Assembly: GCF_022376445.1 (NCBI RefSeq)
Contig: NW_025954965.1
Coordinates: 62,001-126,000, forward strand
Reading direction: 5' to 3'
Length of the DNA: 64,000 bases
DNA from: Fomitopsis serialis
Lineage: Eukaryota > Basidiomycota > Agaricomycetes > Polyporales > Fomitopsidaceae
Part shown: positions 10,887 through 22,278 of the stretch, piece after piece
Numbering within the stretch: position 1 is the stretch's first letter
How the letters are laid out: each line of letters begins with the position of its first letter
Translations under genes and position numbers: made by a program
The notes under the pieces: model-generated
The model's database searches: none
Told to the model about the DNA's origin: nothing
The model's input: the letters and a program-made list of their open reading frames with translations, nothing else

Positions 10887-11993
10887 CTATGCGGCAGCAG
10901 CGACAACGGGAGCGCAGGAGGTGCCTCCGACTTGGGTTCTTCTGTCGCGGCCGGTGCAGGCGCCGCCTCAGCGTCAGCAGGGTTCTCGAGGGGCGCAATG
11001 GGCTCTGACTCGGCGAGCACCGGGGGGTTCTCCTCGACCTTGGGAGTAGTGGGCTCCGCCTTGGCCTTCGGCTTGAAGAAGTCACCAACACGAGCTGACA
11101 ACCGACGAGCAACCTTCGGCGACTTCTTCTCCTCCTTCTGCAACGAGGGCTTGTTGAGAACAGCCACCTCACCGCGAAAGGTGAACGAACCTTTTCCTCC
11201 TTGGGGGTCTCGGCGGAAGCCTCGGCAGCAGGCTCCGCAGGAGCAGCCTCTTCGGCGGGAGCCTCAGCAGCAGGAGCAGTCTCGCTGGATATCGGGTCAG
11301 AGAGATCGTCAACGGATAAGTGCTCGTAACTTACGTCTCCTTCACGGGCTCAGCAGCGGGCTCAGCGGGTGTCTCCTCAGCCGCGGGGGCCTCGGCAGCG
11401 GCCTCAGCGGGCGTGTCCTCCTTCGGCGCCTCCGCAGTGGCAGCAGCGCCTGCACACACGACGATAAGACCGATGCAATGAATACGTGGTACGGTGATTT
11501 CACATACCTCCTCTTTCTTCTCAGCTTTCTTAGCCTTCTCCTTAGGCTTCTTCTCAGTCTTCTCTTTCTTCTCGTGACCCTTAAAGGAGCGAGGAGCTTG
11601 GCGAGCAAGCCTGGGCTCTTGGGCCGGTCCTCCTTCTTCTCCTCCTTCGCAGCCTCAGCCTACAGAGTCGTGTCAAAACAGATACCGTGACGATGCGACG
11701 AATGCACATACGGGCTTGGCCTCCTCAGTGGCAGGAGCGTCTGCAGCCGGCTCAGCAGCGGCGCTCGGCGGCGGGGGCCTCAGCGGGCGCAGCCTCCTCG
11801 GCCTTGGGCTCCTCCGTAGCGGCCTCCTAGATCACACGACAATCAGCCAGGATACGTCATCACAGCACATGACACTCACGGTGCGGGGACGACCTCGGGA
11901 GCAGCCTCCACAGCGGGAGCAGCCTCAGCGGCGGACCTCAGCGGGCTTCACCTCCTCGACGGGGGCGGGGGCGGGGGCAGCGGCGTCAGACAT
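10887..11993 (-). CDS. Ala/Glu/Pro-rich basidiomycete protein of unknown function (several frame breaks)
   Basis: Low-complexity acidic protein starting MSDAAAPAPAPVEEVKPAE. Middle segments are KSPGLLAKLLAP, a Lys/Glu-rich charged block, and A/E/P repeats. The C-terminal half has the distinctive RRLSARVGDFFKPKAK and ends VVAAAA at the stop at 10887. At least four GT-AG introns separate the exons. I know proteins of this design only as conserved hypotheticals in basidiomycetes, and the function is unknown. As given, the frame breaks at about five places (near 11935, 11767, 11583, 11190 and 10905), each repaired by adding or removing one base, so the exact protein cannot be read. The long repetitive charged composition makes sequencing error likely. 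It has a spliced 5' leader and is divergent from the Rim9-like gene. Confidence 0.65.
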
Positions 11994-13183
11994 TACGAAG
12001 GGTGGTGTGGACGAGCTGAAGAAACGAGTCAGACGCGTCGTTTTGGGCGGAAACAATTAAAAAACGCGAAAAAATGGGCGAACGCGTCGCGAAGTGCAAG
12101 GGAATGTACGAGAAGGTGAAACAGGCGACTTACATTAGTGGTATAGAGAAGAGAGGGGCTGGTATGGCCTGACGAACGCAGGAAGAACAGAGAGCGAGAG
12201 AGAAAGAGATAGGGAGGCGAGCAAACAGAGCGCCTTCTTATCCCTTATGCAACCTGTACAAACAAAGCTAAACTTCTTTTGGACATTTCGCGGTAAGCAA
12301 CCCTAATCAGGCGACGCGCCCGCTTCTGCTGAAACACCGCCTGACTCACATCCCTCCCGCGTGCTGCTCTCTTCCTCCTGCCGCGGCCATAAATACGACG
12401 CTCATAGCTGCTCGACATGGGCCTCTGCGTGGTGCCCAGAGGGCTGCTCATCCGGGTGGTTCAGACTTTGCGATTCGATTACAGTTGGACCGTGGGAAAT
12501 CGGGACGGTTCACAAGGAGACAGCGACAAATAGATCGAAGGCGCACCGAAAGAACTGCCTGCAATTAGCCGTCTGATCGCCTGTCGCAAATCCACGCCGC
12601 GCTGTCCCCGCCACAGCGCTTTCCACTGCTGCTCAAGACAAAGGGTGCGCCCGCCCATCCATTCGCGCCGCTGCTGAGGGCGACGGTGCGGAGCGGGCGA
12701 CGGTGGCTCGCGCGAGCACTGGTCTCGCGAGCAGGCGACGCGACTGGGCCTTGGCATCCAGGCGTGATCCATTCTCGCTTGTATGACGCTTCTTTTCTGT
12801 TCCGGGCAACCGCCCTTCCAGACCGTTTCACTTTCCAGCTCCGCCCCGCCTTTCCCACGCATGCTATAAGCGTCTTGTCTCGAAAACATAAGTCGCGTAC
12901 ATATGCCGCCAGCCACAGTGCCGCTCCCACCATCGGTACCTCCGCTCTGCCCCGCCTTGTCTTCGCCGTCTGCGACGCTACAGAATGCCCAGTGCTGCTG
13001 GAAGCGTGTTGTGGCTACGCAGTGCCCCTGGAACGCTGTCATGGCGCGTTCGCTGCTCCACGCCCTGGCCGCCGACTGTCTTGTATAAGAGAGGGCCCTT
13101 GTTCGGCTGCCCCACGATCCCTACGTCTCTTGCTGTCGACCGCCGTTTGCCCTGGCGACGCTTCCTGTCCTGACTGAACCATC
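11994..13183. other. Divergent promoter region
   Basis: About 1.2 kb between the Ala/Glu-rich gene (minus) and the Rim9-like gene (plus). It holds the 5' leader intron and a purine/pyrimidine-asymmetric tract at about 12180-12220 (pyrimidine-rich on the minus strand). Frames of 163-187 codons cross 12479-13177 on both strands, but they overlap each other, lack domains and look like GC-driven chance frames. Confidence 0.5.
12016..12133 (-). other. Intron in the 5' leader of the Ala/Glu-rich gene
   Basis: On the minus strand GTAAGTCGCC opens an intron-like segment at 12133 that closes with CTCGTTTCTTCAG at 12016, 22 bases before the ATG. Length is 118 bp. Donor, pyrimidine-rich tail and acceptor are all good. 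Leader introns are common in highly expressed fungal genes. Confidence 0.55.
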
Positions 13184-14264
13184 ATGCTCGCGGTCATTGC
13201 CCGTTCTTCTTTCTTGCGGCGTTCGTGCTCTTGCTCCTGGTCTCCCTCTCCGTCCGATAATCAAGGCTATATTCCTCTTCCATCTTGTCGGACAAGAGAC
13301 GTCCTCGTCATATACGGCAGCGGGAAGTGCGTGGTTCGGCGTATGGGGCTATTGCATCTCGCCAGTCGATGTCTCGTGAGCGGACGAGTGCTTGCGCTAT
13401 GCTATATCTATCGCTGACGAGCTCCTCCCGCGGCCCCTATGACCCAGGGTTCTGGGCACCAACGTTGACACCGCGGCGTCGTGTTCCAAGGCCCAGCTTG
13501 GGTATGACCTCAACCAGAACATTCTGACGGAGATCGGTGCGAGTGCTCTACATCTGAACACCAACACAATCAACAAAGCTACCAGCGCCGTGCTCGTTCT
13601 GCACCCTATTGGTATGTGTTCTGCACGGACCCTTGTGGACTGAACAGCGCAGTATCTTATCGGCTCGGACCATCACAGCTACGGGCTTCGCGTTCCTTGC
13701 CCTGGTCTCGTCGCTCTTCATGGTCCATCGGCGGCCCGGCAGCGGCCTCTCCCGCGGCGCATCAGTCCTTGCACTCATCTCGGGCATTCTAGCCGCGCTG
13801 CTCGCAACTGTGGTCTTCCTCATCGATGTCATCTTCGTCGCGGTAGTCCGCCACCGCGTGCGCAGCGAGTCTGGCGGGGCGTTTAGCCTGACCTGGGGAA
13901 ATGCCGTGAGTCTTGTGTGCCATGACGCATTGCATTTCAATTATCGTCGATGATCCCCTACTGACTGGTCTTATCCATTGCTGTTGATGCCATGTCTCCG
14001 TCTATAATGCGCGATGTATCAAACCTATGATGACTGCGCCATCGCGTTGTGTAAACCGTTCTTTGCGCTCCTCCTGCTCGGTGGCGTGCTCCAGGTGTGG
14101 ATGGCGCTCGGCGCGACAATTGCTCTCTGGATAGCTCTCGTCGGTGTCTCTGCAGACGTCTGTTGTGGGCGGAGATATAGGTACGGCAATTCCCTGGCAG
14201 GTTCTCCAGCGCTCCTCTCCGCTGACACTTGTTCTGTTCTAGGACGAAAACTGCCGCGTACTAA
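13184..14264 (+). CDS. Rim9/PalI (SUR7-type) four-TM membrane protein (frame breaks)
   Basis: Plasma-membrane protein of the Rim9/PalI family. In other fungi Rim9/PalI assists the ambient-pH sensor of the Rim101/PacC pathway. The order seen is TM1 FFFLAAFVLLLLVSLSV, then IIKAIFL, a loop with FGVWGYCISPVDVS (the GYC motif is typical), then GTNVDTAASC and LGYDLN. TM2 is ATGFAFLALVSSLFMV, TM3 ISGILAALLATVVFLI, then FSLTWGNA and TM4 WMALGATIALWIALVGV. It ends RTKTAAY. Introns lie near 13376-13446, 13612-13677, 13906-14095 and 14180-14242. Two single-C deficits (13200-13202 and 13254-13255) break the first exon. The cytosolic tail is very short compared with Aspergillus PalI, closer to yeast Rim9. 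Confidence 0.7.
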
Positions 14265-14913
14265 GTGTGACGCTCCATACATGAGCCGCCGGTAGCGTCT
14301 GTGAGACAATGTTCTATCCTCTGCCATATGACCTACCTCCACATGGAACTTGTATTAGACAGGACGGCTCCGACTGACTGCCCTTTACGCCATCGCTTAT
14401 CTGCGGACACTTTCTTGATGTTCTTACTACACTCCCACCATGTATTTGTATCACATACCGATTAGCGTACTCCCCGGACGTATACGAAACGGCTTCAACA
14501 CTTCAAGTGCAATGCATTCGCCGAAAAGTGACAATTCTTGCGTGCGATCAGCACGAGTGAGCGTATCATACTCGGCGCGCGATTGCCATACGGGCCTCGT
14601 ATGAGCTATGTACGAGACAACGGAGTGTTTCATCATCGCTTCGGCCTGTGGCGAGCTCAGTCCGATGACGGCCACATGTGGCCTCATCGGGGCCGGTGAA
14701 CGTCGGCGGAGCGGATGCCCGCGTGCGGTGGGACTCAGATTCAGACTGGTCTCGGCGACATTGACAGCGCCGGATGCGTTCACACCGTATCATGGTGAAC
14801 GCCATCATGGCTACACCGCGCACCCTCTGCAATGTATAGAGATCACCAACAGATCATTTACCAAATACTACTGTGAAAGGAAGTACCGAAAGCAGGAAAA
14901 TAGTACAGGTAGA
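14265..14913. other. Intergenic region between convergent genes
   Basis: About 0.65 kb of 3' flanking sequence between the Rim9-like gene and NOP2. The opposite-strand frames in it have no recognisable domain. Confidence 0.5.
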
Positions 14914-17412
14914 CTATGCGGCAGCTGGCACGGCAATAGGTCTCGGTTCCGCCGGCTTGCTTCTCGGGGGCGGGCGCAGGCCCTTCGCCTTTATCCGCTT
15001 CCGTTTGGCCTCTGTAAGATGGTGGGAAGATGCAACCACACGTCAAGACAGGAAGCACGTCTATAAATGAAGAGAGGCTGACCTTCGAGGTACGGCTTGT
15101 CCTCATCGCTATCGAACTTCGTCTCCTCCGCATCCACATCCATGGCGGCTTCTCCCTTAGCCACGGGCCTATCCTCGTCCGCGCGTGTCTTCACCTTCAA
15201 GCGCCTCTCGACCTTGAACTTCGCCACGAAGAACCCATCCATGTTGTGCACGTGCGGGTAGAACCGCCGCGTCAGGCTGATCTTCTCGTTGAAGTTCTTC
15301 CCGCGGAAGCTCGTGAATCCTGGCCGGCCGAACTCAAGCCCGGTGTCGACGAGCTTGACGTTCGGCCGTTTGCGCAGCGCGTAATCCACGACGGCCTCGT
15401 TCTCGTCCACAGTCACGGAGCACGTCGAGTAGACGAGATAACCGCCGGTCTTCGAGTCGGGCGTTACGCTGTCGATGGCGCAGAGGATGAGCTGCTTCTG
15501 CAAGTGGGAAAGCAGTGCGAAGTCCGCTCGGACTGTGGAACAGCTCGTCAGACACCGCAGTACGGCCAGGGAAAGTGGATCAGCGTACCTTGTTCGTCTT
15601 GACGCTGGCGTCCTTGCTTATAACACCGGTACCGCTGCACGGCGCGTCCAAAAGCACCCGATCAAAGCCGCCCATGACCTTCGGGAACTCCTGCCGTCAT
15701 ACGAACACACGACGACGTTCTTGCATCCCAAGCGGTGAATGTTGGCCGTGAGACTCTTCGTACGAGCTTTGTTGGCATCGTTCGCGAAGACCACGCCCGT
15801 GTTCGCCATTAACGCTGCCATGTGCGTCGTCTTACCGCCGGGCGCAGATGCCATATCCAGCACCCGCTCATCGGGCTGCGGCGATAGGGCGATGACGGGA
15901 AGGAATGACGACGCCGCTTGCAGCATGTAGTGGCCCGCAAGGTACTCCGGCGTCGCACCGATAGGGACGCTACTCTCGAAGACTTGCAAGCCGACGTTCG
16001 TCCACTTGCCGATAGGCTCAAGATTCACTCCTCGGTTGACGAGCGCTTGTGCGAGATCTCGCCGCCGAGTGCGCAAGGTGTTGGTCCGTATGGTGACTGG
16101 TCGGGGAACTTCGTTGGCTTCGAAGAATTCGATGGCCTAGAGAGACTAGTCAATATTCCGTGCCAGATCCCCGATACGAACCGAAAAACATGCCTCCGCC
16201 ACGGGGAATAGCTGGAAGAGTTTCTCCGCAAGAAAGTCGTTGTAGCCGTAGTAGCTTGCGATGTCGGAGATTAGTTGTTGGACGTATTCAGAGCGAGACC
16301 TACATGATCACGAAAGTTGGCTTCGAGGGTTGACCATGAGCGCATACGACTCACCGTTCTGAGCGGTGCGCTTCTTGAAATTGCCCAGTACACGCACGCA
16401 TTCACGCATACGCCTCTGAACGGTATGCACGTCAGGACCTCCACTCTTCTTCTCTTCTTCTCTTTCCTCCGCTGTTGGCAAGTGGAACGCCTCAGCTTCC
16501 CCGCCCTCGCCATCCATCTCTTCATCCTCTTCCTCCTCCGCATCCGCGAAGTCATCATCATCCTCACCAGCCTGTACTGCGTTTTGCATTTCTTCGAGAT
16601 CGAGCTGAGCTTCGCGTGCTGCCCGCACATCCAAAGCTTTTGAACGAGCCTCCATGTTAGCCATGGTGATTGGCTCGTCGTCGTCGCCATCTTCGTCGTC
16701 TTCGTCAGAGGATTCGTCTGAGGCAGTGGGGATGATTTTGGTGGGCCGTTCGTGCTGTTTAGACTTCTTGCCCTTTATTTTTGGCGGTGCAAGGTCTAGT
16801 TCCTCGTCGTCCGAGCCTAGGTCAAGTTCTTGTGCTGGGCCTTGCAGCAGGTCGTCACTTGATTGATAAATATGAGTATAACCCTGGGGACTGGACCTGC
16901 CACATAGTATTGACACTCACTCGTCACCATCCTCGCCTATATCCAAGTCGTCTAGATCACCGACGAAGGCTCCTTCATCATCGCTCTCATGGAAGAGCGA
17001 CCTTACAGACACACAATGTAAGCCTTCGAAAGCGATTCACTTGCACCACATGAACATACTTTGTCTGAACCTTGACATTATCATCGCCTGGTATCCCCTC
17101 CCATCCCTCGCTGCTCCCTGCCTCGTCCTCATCCTCCTCTTTCCGTCTCTTTGGCTTCGGCTTATTCGTGGGCTTCTTCGCTTTGACTGCGAGCCCATCT
17201 TTTGCTCTTGCCTTTCCACTCGGGGCCCCCTTATGGCTTTCGTCATTTTCGCGAGCCTTTTTCGCCGGACGTTTGCTGAGGCTTTCCTTCGCATCGTGTT
17301 CTGCATCGGCTTTGCGTTTGCCTAGCTTCTTCGCCGACGGGCGGGGAGCACCGTCTTGTGTTGGCGCCATAGGCTCTGGCGCACCCTGCTTGTTCTTTGC
17401 GCGACGACCCAT
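14914..17412 (-). CDS. NOP2: 25S rRNA (cytosine-C5)-methyltransferase Nop2
   Basis: Nucleolar ribosome-biogenesis enzyme that methylates cytosine in large-subunit rRNA using S-adenosylmethionine. The start at 17412 opens [10 protein letters not shown] and a long Lys-rich then acidic N-terminal region (17412-16400) typical of Nop2. Core motifs follow: [66 protein letters not shown] (SAM site), DAPCSGTG (motif IV Cys) and [12 protein letters not shown] (catalytic Cys motif). The C-terminus is basic, ending PIAVPAAA. One intron (16193-16137) uses a GC donor. Three single-G deficits on the coding strand (16354-16355, 15690-15691 and 15524-15525 on the plus strand) break the frame; conservation on both sides is otherwise high. 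It shares a 288 bp divergent promoter with the FUN14 gene. Confidence 0.92.
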
Positions 17413-17700
17413 GCCTGTGTGTAACGAGGAAGAGAGGATTTCAGCGGTAGCTTGAGGTCTGCTCGCAGTGGTGATCGAGGTTTTCCCAGAAAGGCAGTCG
17501 AAAATTGGGACCGCGTGACAATGTTCGCGTGACTGGGAGTGACAAGCACGATCAGCTGACGTGATGTCATGCATGAACGTGAACGTCGATCGCGCGCTGC
17601 ATTTGGCTCAGGGCCCGCCAGCGGTTACTCGAAGAACGTGCAACGCGGCCGAGCAGCGAACAACCTGTGCTCGTACCACCATCTCCTGCAGCCCGTCGCC
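17413..17700. promoter_or_regulatory. Bidirectional promoter between NOP2 and FUN14
   Basis: Only 288 bases separate the two divergent start codons, so both promoters must be here. No clear TATA box is seen, as is usual for fungal housekeeping genes. Confidence 0.6.
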
Positions 17701-18524
17701 ATGCAGTCTTCTTGCCTCGTCGGACTCTCTCGAAACATCGCCCAACTAGGCCTCGGCGGCTTCAGACATACTCTTGCTCGCGATGTCAGCAAATTGAGTG
17801 GACCTAGGTCTGCGTTCTCCCACTCCGCGTGGCGAAGCAATGCATTTCCTGGGAGCCGGGGTCCTTTCGTAGCGACAAAATCATCAGTCGCCCCGGCTAG
17901 AGGCACCCTGCCATTCTGGCTCAAGGCGGGGGTGTTACTGGTGTGGGCTTGGGTCTCTCGATCTTTACGGCGCCAACAGTTTTCTGCGAACGTAGGTACT
18001 TCAGACCAATTGGTGTGGTTATAAGGCTAATGATTGAACATCTGTCAGCCATCCCAGGGTCTCTCCAAACCCGCTGTCCAAGCCGAGTCAAGCATCGCCA
18101 GGCTTCCAGTCTCCGGATGCGCCTCCGCCGCCACAGTCCAGCGTCAGCTACTACGAGCTCACGTTCGGGACGGTCGCAGGTATATGCACGGGAGTCTTCG
18201 TCAAGAAAGGTGCCAAGGCTGTAGCATTCATGCTGGGCGGCGTCTTCGTCTTGCTCCAGGCAAGTTACCTACTCGGACACGAAATGAGATCCTAACTCCA
18301 CCCTGCACTGACAGTACCTGGGATCTCTCAGCCTGTTGCGCGTCGACTGGCCGCACATGGCATCTCGCTTCGAGAACCTGTTCTATACGACGGATGCAGC
18401 CGGGCGGAAGAGAGCACCTAACGCCGGCTCGCTCTTCAGGTGGATCACGGACTTCCTGACCGCCGACTTCCAACAGAGGGCGTCTTTCGTTGCGGGCTTC
18501 GTGCTGGGCATCAGGATTGGTTAA
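17701..18524 (+). CDS. FUN14 domain mitochondrial membrane protein (frame breaks)
   Basis: FUN14/FUNDC1-type protein of the mitochondrial outer membrane; in animals FUNDC1 is a mitophagy receptor, and fungal members are less well understood. The N-terminus (MQSSCLVGLSRN...) is Ser/Arg-rich like a targeting region. Next are LPFWLKAGVLL, GVGLGLSIFTAPTVFCE, the FUN14 core SYYELTFGTVAG, VFVKKGAKAVAFMLGGVFVLLQ, YLGSLSLLRVDW, and a C-terminal FVAGFVLGIRIG. The intron at 18260-18314 has a GCAAGT donor, giving LLQ|YLG in frame. A missing G at 17940-17941 and an indel around 18110 break the given frame. The domain call is good; the function is inferred from the family. Confidence 0.8.
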
Positions 18525-18948
18525 ACAATGACATCAAGGAACGGGGATTGTACATTCGAGTTACAATAGACAACTCTGCAACAGCTCCTGGTCGAATACG
18601 AGCATGGACGGGTACGGGATCAATAGACCTGTCCGAAGAATGAATCAGAGACTGCGCTCTGTATTCCAAGGATCGGATTAGCATCTGCCAACTACAGTAA
18701 AACAAGGCAAGAAGATCAGCCAATGTCCCTGCAAGTGGATCGACTACTTGACTGACGTGGGACAGAGCCTGCCGTATGTCAAACAAGAAATTCCGTGACC
18801 CTTGATGAAGATGAGAAATGACCATTCGGGATAACTGATACGTCTCCTGGACCTGGGCACATCTGACATCTCGACGTGCGAGTGGTTGCCAGAGGACTGC
18901 CTCTGCGAGACAAGCAAACCCAGAGGATGGCGAAGAGAACCTGCAGGC
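18525..18948. other. Intergenic region between convergent genes
   Basis: About 0.4 kb of 3' flank for FUN14 and the downstream minus-strand membrane protein. Nothing else seen. Confidence 0.5.
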
Positions 18949-20629
18949 TTATACCGTGGGACTACGAGCGACCTTGACTTCTGGACTGAAAGGGTTGGGA
19001 AGCTGGAGTTTCTGCGTCGGTTGACGACTCAGGCCCATTGACCGACGGGCCAGTAACTTGTCTTTCTCGTCCTGTTCACCAGCTGCAGCGCCGTCCACCT
19101 CCTTGGGATCCATGAAGCACAAGCTCGGCTCCACGGGATGGAACGAGTCCGGCGTTGCCGTGTCTACGCGCGAAGGGCCGTTTGTCGACGGGGAGTAGAC
19201 CGTGGGCACCCTTGGGAAGTTGAACACACGAGCGCTGGAAGGCGTGCCCGGACGCAGCTGGGGTGGGAGGTCAACCGGCACTGCGCTCCTCGATCCTTGA
19301 GACAGGGTGGACGCGTCTGAAGATGATCGCTTCAGGACCACCGCCTGGGGAGGGCGCGGGAAGCCACCAATGGTCGCGCTCGAAATCTGGCTGTACGCGC
19401 TGGCTGAAGAGTCGGTGGTGCCGACCGAGTTGACTGAGCCGTTGCGGGCGAGGGGGTCGACCGCGTAGCGGTTCAACCGCAGTGAGCGCATGCGGCGTGT
19501 CGGGGTCCAGGCTCCATGAAATGTCACCGGGTCTGCGGAGCTGTAGGATGGTGCTGGACTCGCGCGGCCCGAATCCTCGCCGACGAATCTAGCAACGGAA
19601 GATGCGCCGTACGGCAAAGTCGGGAGGTTATCCACCGTACCGGTCCGCGAGAGCGTGACTGGTGTCGCCGTGCGGGCGTACTGTGATGGGCCACGTACAG
19701 GTGTCGAACCAAGGGTCATGAGCATGGCTGGTGCGACCGACACACGCTCCACTTTGTGCACCTCGAGATCGGGACTGAGCACGGACACAGCGCTCTTCAA
19801 ATCGATCTCGTGGAACTGCCCCTCTATGTCGTTCATGAGCCTCTCCTTGGGTATCATAGGTTCCTCTGGTTGTGGCTGCGGGATACGCGACATCACGCAG
19901 AGAGTGATCGCGTGCAGGAGGACTGTGTACAGTCAACGGACGCGCCAATGCGCAATGCTTGCCCACTCACAAACTACGGCCATCATCCACTCCACGAATA
20001 ACGAGAGGCGATACGTGCCCGTGCATGTCTGTTGAGACTCTGACAAAGGTATGTTCAGCGACCTGTCATCTATCCGATGATAGCGTGGCACTGTACGCAC
20101 TGAAGAGAGAACAATCGAACGTATGCCCCAAAGTTGTCAAGGACACAGCAATCCCTGACACCACATCAGCTATGTCGTACATGTATGACAAGATCTGGAA
20201 AGCTCACCGCAATGGACAGCAAATAAGAAAACTGTTCGCGCAAAATCGAGCCAAATTTGGAACACTACTACGATCCTGTGCTACCTTCAGGGACATCCGG
20301 AGCGTTTGATTGGTATACGAACTCACATAAGATATAGTAGTACGGAGAACACGGTGTTCATGCATATCATCAGCAGAACGATCACGCCTACGCCATCTAT
20401 GATTAGCAAGACCATCAGCATAGCCAGCAGGGTCACTCACGTTGCGCCTCAACCGCATGCTTCCACTCCCGAGCAAGATAGACTGAGAGAAGAATCGCCC
20501 AAAGCAAACTGATGATAGAGATTACACCTGGACAAGATTGTCAGCATCAAAATCATACTTGGCAGCGGAAGGCAAGGACTGACCGAAAACAGCTCTCCGG
20601 GCTGTGCGGAAGACAGACCACCAAGACAT
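18949..20629 (-). CDS. Multi-pass membrane protein with long Ser/Pro-rich tail, unknown function
   Basis: Not assignable to a named family. The chosen ATG at 20629 gives MSWWSVFRTARRAVFG, though the frame stays open and hydrophobic upstream to about 20788. Hydrophobic segments on successive short exons are IISLLWAILLSVYLA, GVIVLLMICMNTVFSVLLYL, a Cys-containing loop, and LFVEWMMAVV|FLLHAITLCV, where an intron (GTGAGT...ACAG) splits the last helix. The last exon (about 19893-18949) is a cytosolic-type tail of about 310 residues, Ser/Thr/Pro-rich with SPAPSYSS and PTRRMRSLRLNRY. A G deficit near 20528 is needed to join exon 1 to the first helix. Overall design resembles the other 4-TM proteins at 22279, 30883 and 57518. 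Middle exons are uncertain. Confidence 0.6.
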
Positions 20630-21279
20630 AGCGGCAAAAAGCTTCAAGCTAATTATACACCGGATAGAAGTAAAGAACGAAAGGCCACCAGGGAGAAAGC
20701 AAAGAAAGAAAACCAGGGGCCGACTCAGTCTGAGCCCAGAAAATGAAGGTCCAGGAGGAAAGGCCTGGGGGGACGGCTGAGGAGGCACAGTATTTCAGGA
20801 CAATTTAAGCGGATCAAATGGCATCACGGCGTCTGCGAACTGTCAGAACCATCTCATCAGTGGATGGGCCACTGCGCACTGCCTCGGTGAGACGTCGACA
20901 CAAGTCTCCCTGATCGCTGTGGGGCCGCTTCAGAGGACGGAGCGTCTGCGCGCAGAAGCGACATAGCAATGGCATTCCAATGGCACTGTGTTTCCTGAGA
21001 CCGTTGGAGACAGGGTGTCGGCCGGCGAGTCGAGTGCCCCAGTGTTGTAGACGAAACAGACAACGTGTGAGACGCGACGCGACGCGCCACGGTCAGTCAC
21101 AGAGTCGCGTGCAGTCACAGCTGTCACTCCGGAGCCTGCGCGCCTGTGGCAACGACTGACGTCGACGACAAGTCGAGGACAGCCAGACGCACCTCGGAGT
21201 TGGCCCTGTCCTATCTATCTATCTCCTCGGCCACCGCCCGCTGTATATCCTGTCTGTGCGTGTTCGAAACCACGACAAT
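20630..21279. other. Divergent promoter region
   Basis: About 0.65 kb between a minus-strand membrane protein and the plus-strand proton channel homologue. Part may be 5' coding or leader of the minus gene (hydrophobic open frame to 20788). No other gene. Confidence 0.45.
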
Positions 21280-22087
21280 ATGTCCGAACAAGAGCCACTC
21301 CTGCCGACCAGCAGCTCTGACACCCCGACGTCGACCAAGGCAGTACCGGGAAGGCTGTCAAAGAGACTTCCTGGAGAGAGTGGACGGCGGAGCTACTGGA
21401 GTCGCCCAGACTACACAAACAGTCATCACACTGGCTCGTACCCCATTTATTGCCCTCGTCGTTCTCCGTCCAACTTCCGCACGCTCTGGTCAAACAGGTC
21501 TTGATTGACTCTGCCTGCGTCTTGGCCGACCTTGGCTACACCTTCTTGAAGGAGAGCTGTGTCCCCGAAGAGACCAGCCAGTATGGCTCGCCGTGCTCTC
21601 CCACATCTCGCTCGCCATCACCACGTTCTTCCTCGTCGAAATCCCTCTCACGATATGGGCGCAAGGCTGGACGTTCTACAAGCCCGGCGGACAGGCACCG
21701 CATTCGTCGTTACACTTCTTTGATGCTGTCGTATGTCACGACGTTGTCCTCGAGGTCGTTCTCCGAGGACGCGAGAGGGAGCTCGCCGGCCTGCTCATCA
21801 TCTCCGACTGTGGCGTTTGGTGAAGCTAGTCCAAGGTGTGCACTTTCAATTGTGGCGTCGGTTCTTTGGGCCTGACTCTCCCCAGGTATCGCCGTCAGTG
21901 CAGGCGAGCTCGAGGAGGATAATATGCGCCAACTGGAGGAGACCAGAAGAGAGCTGGAAGGATGATTGTCGCATTAGCTGATACCCGAGAGGAGAACCAC
22001 AAGTTACGATTACACATTGAAGAGTGGAGACCAAGGCCACTAGCAATGTCGCAGGACGAGGCCTCAGATCGATTTACACAATATTAA
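21280..22087 (+). CDS. Voltage-gated proton channel homologue (Hv1 type, frame breaks)
   Basis: Small four-helix voltage-sensor protein. Hv1 channels conduct protons through the sensor itself and have been characterised in some fungi. The start at 21280 is MSEQEPLLPTSSS. S1 contains LIDSACVLADLGYTFL, whose first Asp aligns with the selectivity Asp of Hv1. S2 is AVLSHISLAITTFFLVEIPL, followed by IWAQGWTFYKPGG. S3 has HFFDAVV and SLEVVLRG, with ERELAG before S4. S4 reads FRLWRLVKLVQG, matching the R-x-W-R-x-x-R signature with Lys at the third charge. A C-terminal amphipathic segment (LEEDNMRQLEETRRELEG onward) fits the dimerising coiled coil. About five sites need one added base (for example 21803 T and 21960-21961 G). 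Introns lie near 21434-21496 and 21836-21885. Confidence 0.78.
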
Positions 22088-22278
22088 AAAGGCGTCGTTT
22101 GAATATACAGATATCTAGGATGTACAGAGTACTAGCTGGTGGCTACAAAGGATGGGATCTATGATACATGCTCGTCAATGACGCCAAATAAGCAAGGTCC
22201 CAAGTGATGTCCAGTCGTGGTATGGGTATGTTCGTGTTCATGCACAGCATTGACGTTGGTGGACATGTTCAGTCGCGT

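Noticed and set aside
12479..13177. Long overlapping frames on both strands (163 and 187 codons)
   Set aside because: They overlap each other in GC-rich sequence, show no domain, signal or splice structure, and lie in a divergent promoter region.
1165..22000. Programmed ribosomal frameshifting as the cause of the many frame breaks
   Set aside because: The sites share no slippery heptamer or downstream structure, occur in unrelated genes and nearly always need one added base in a homopolymer.
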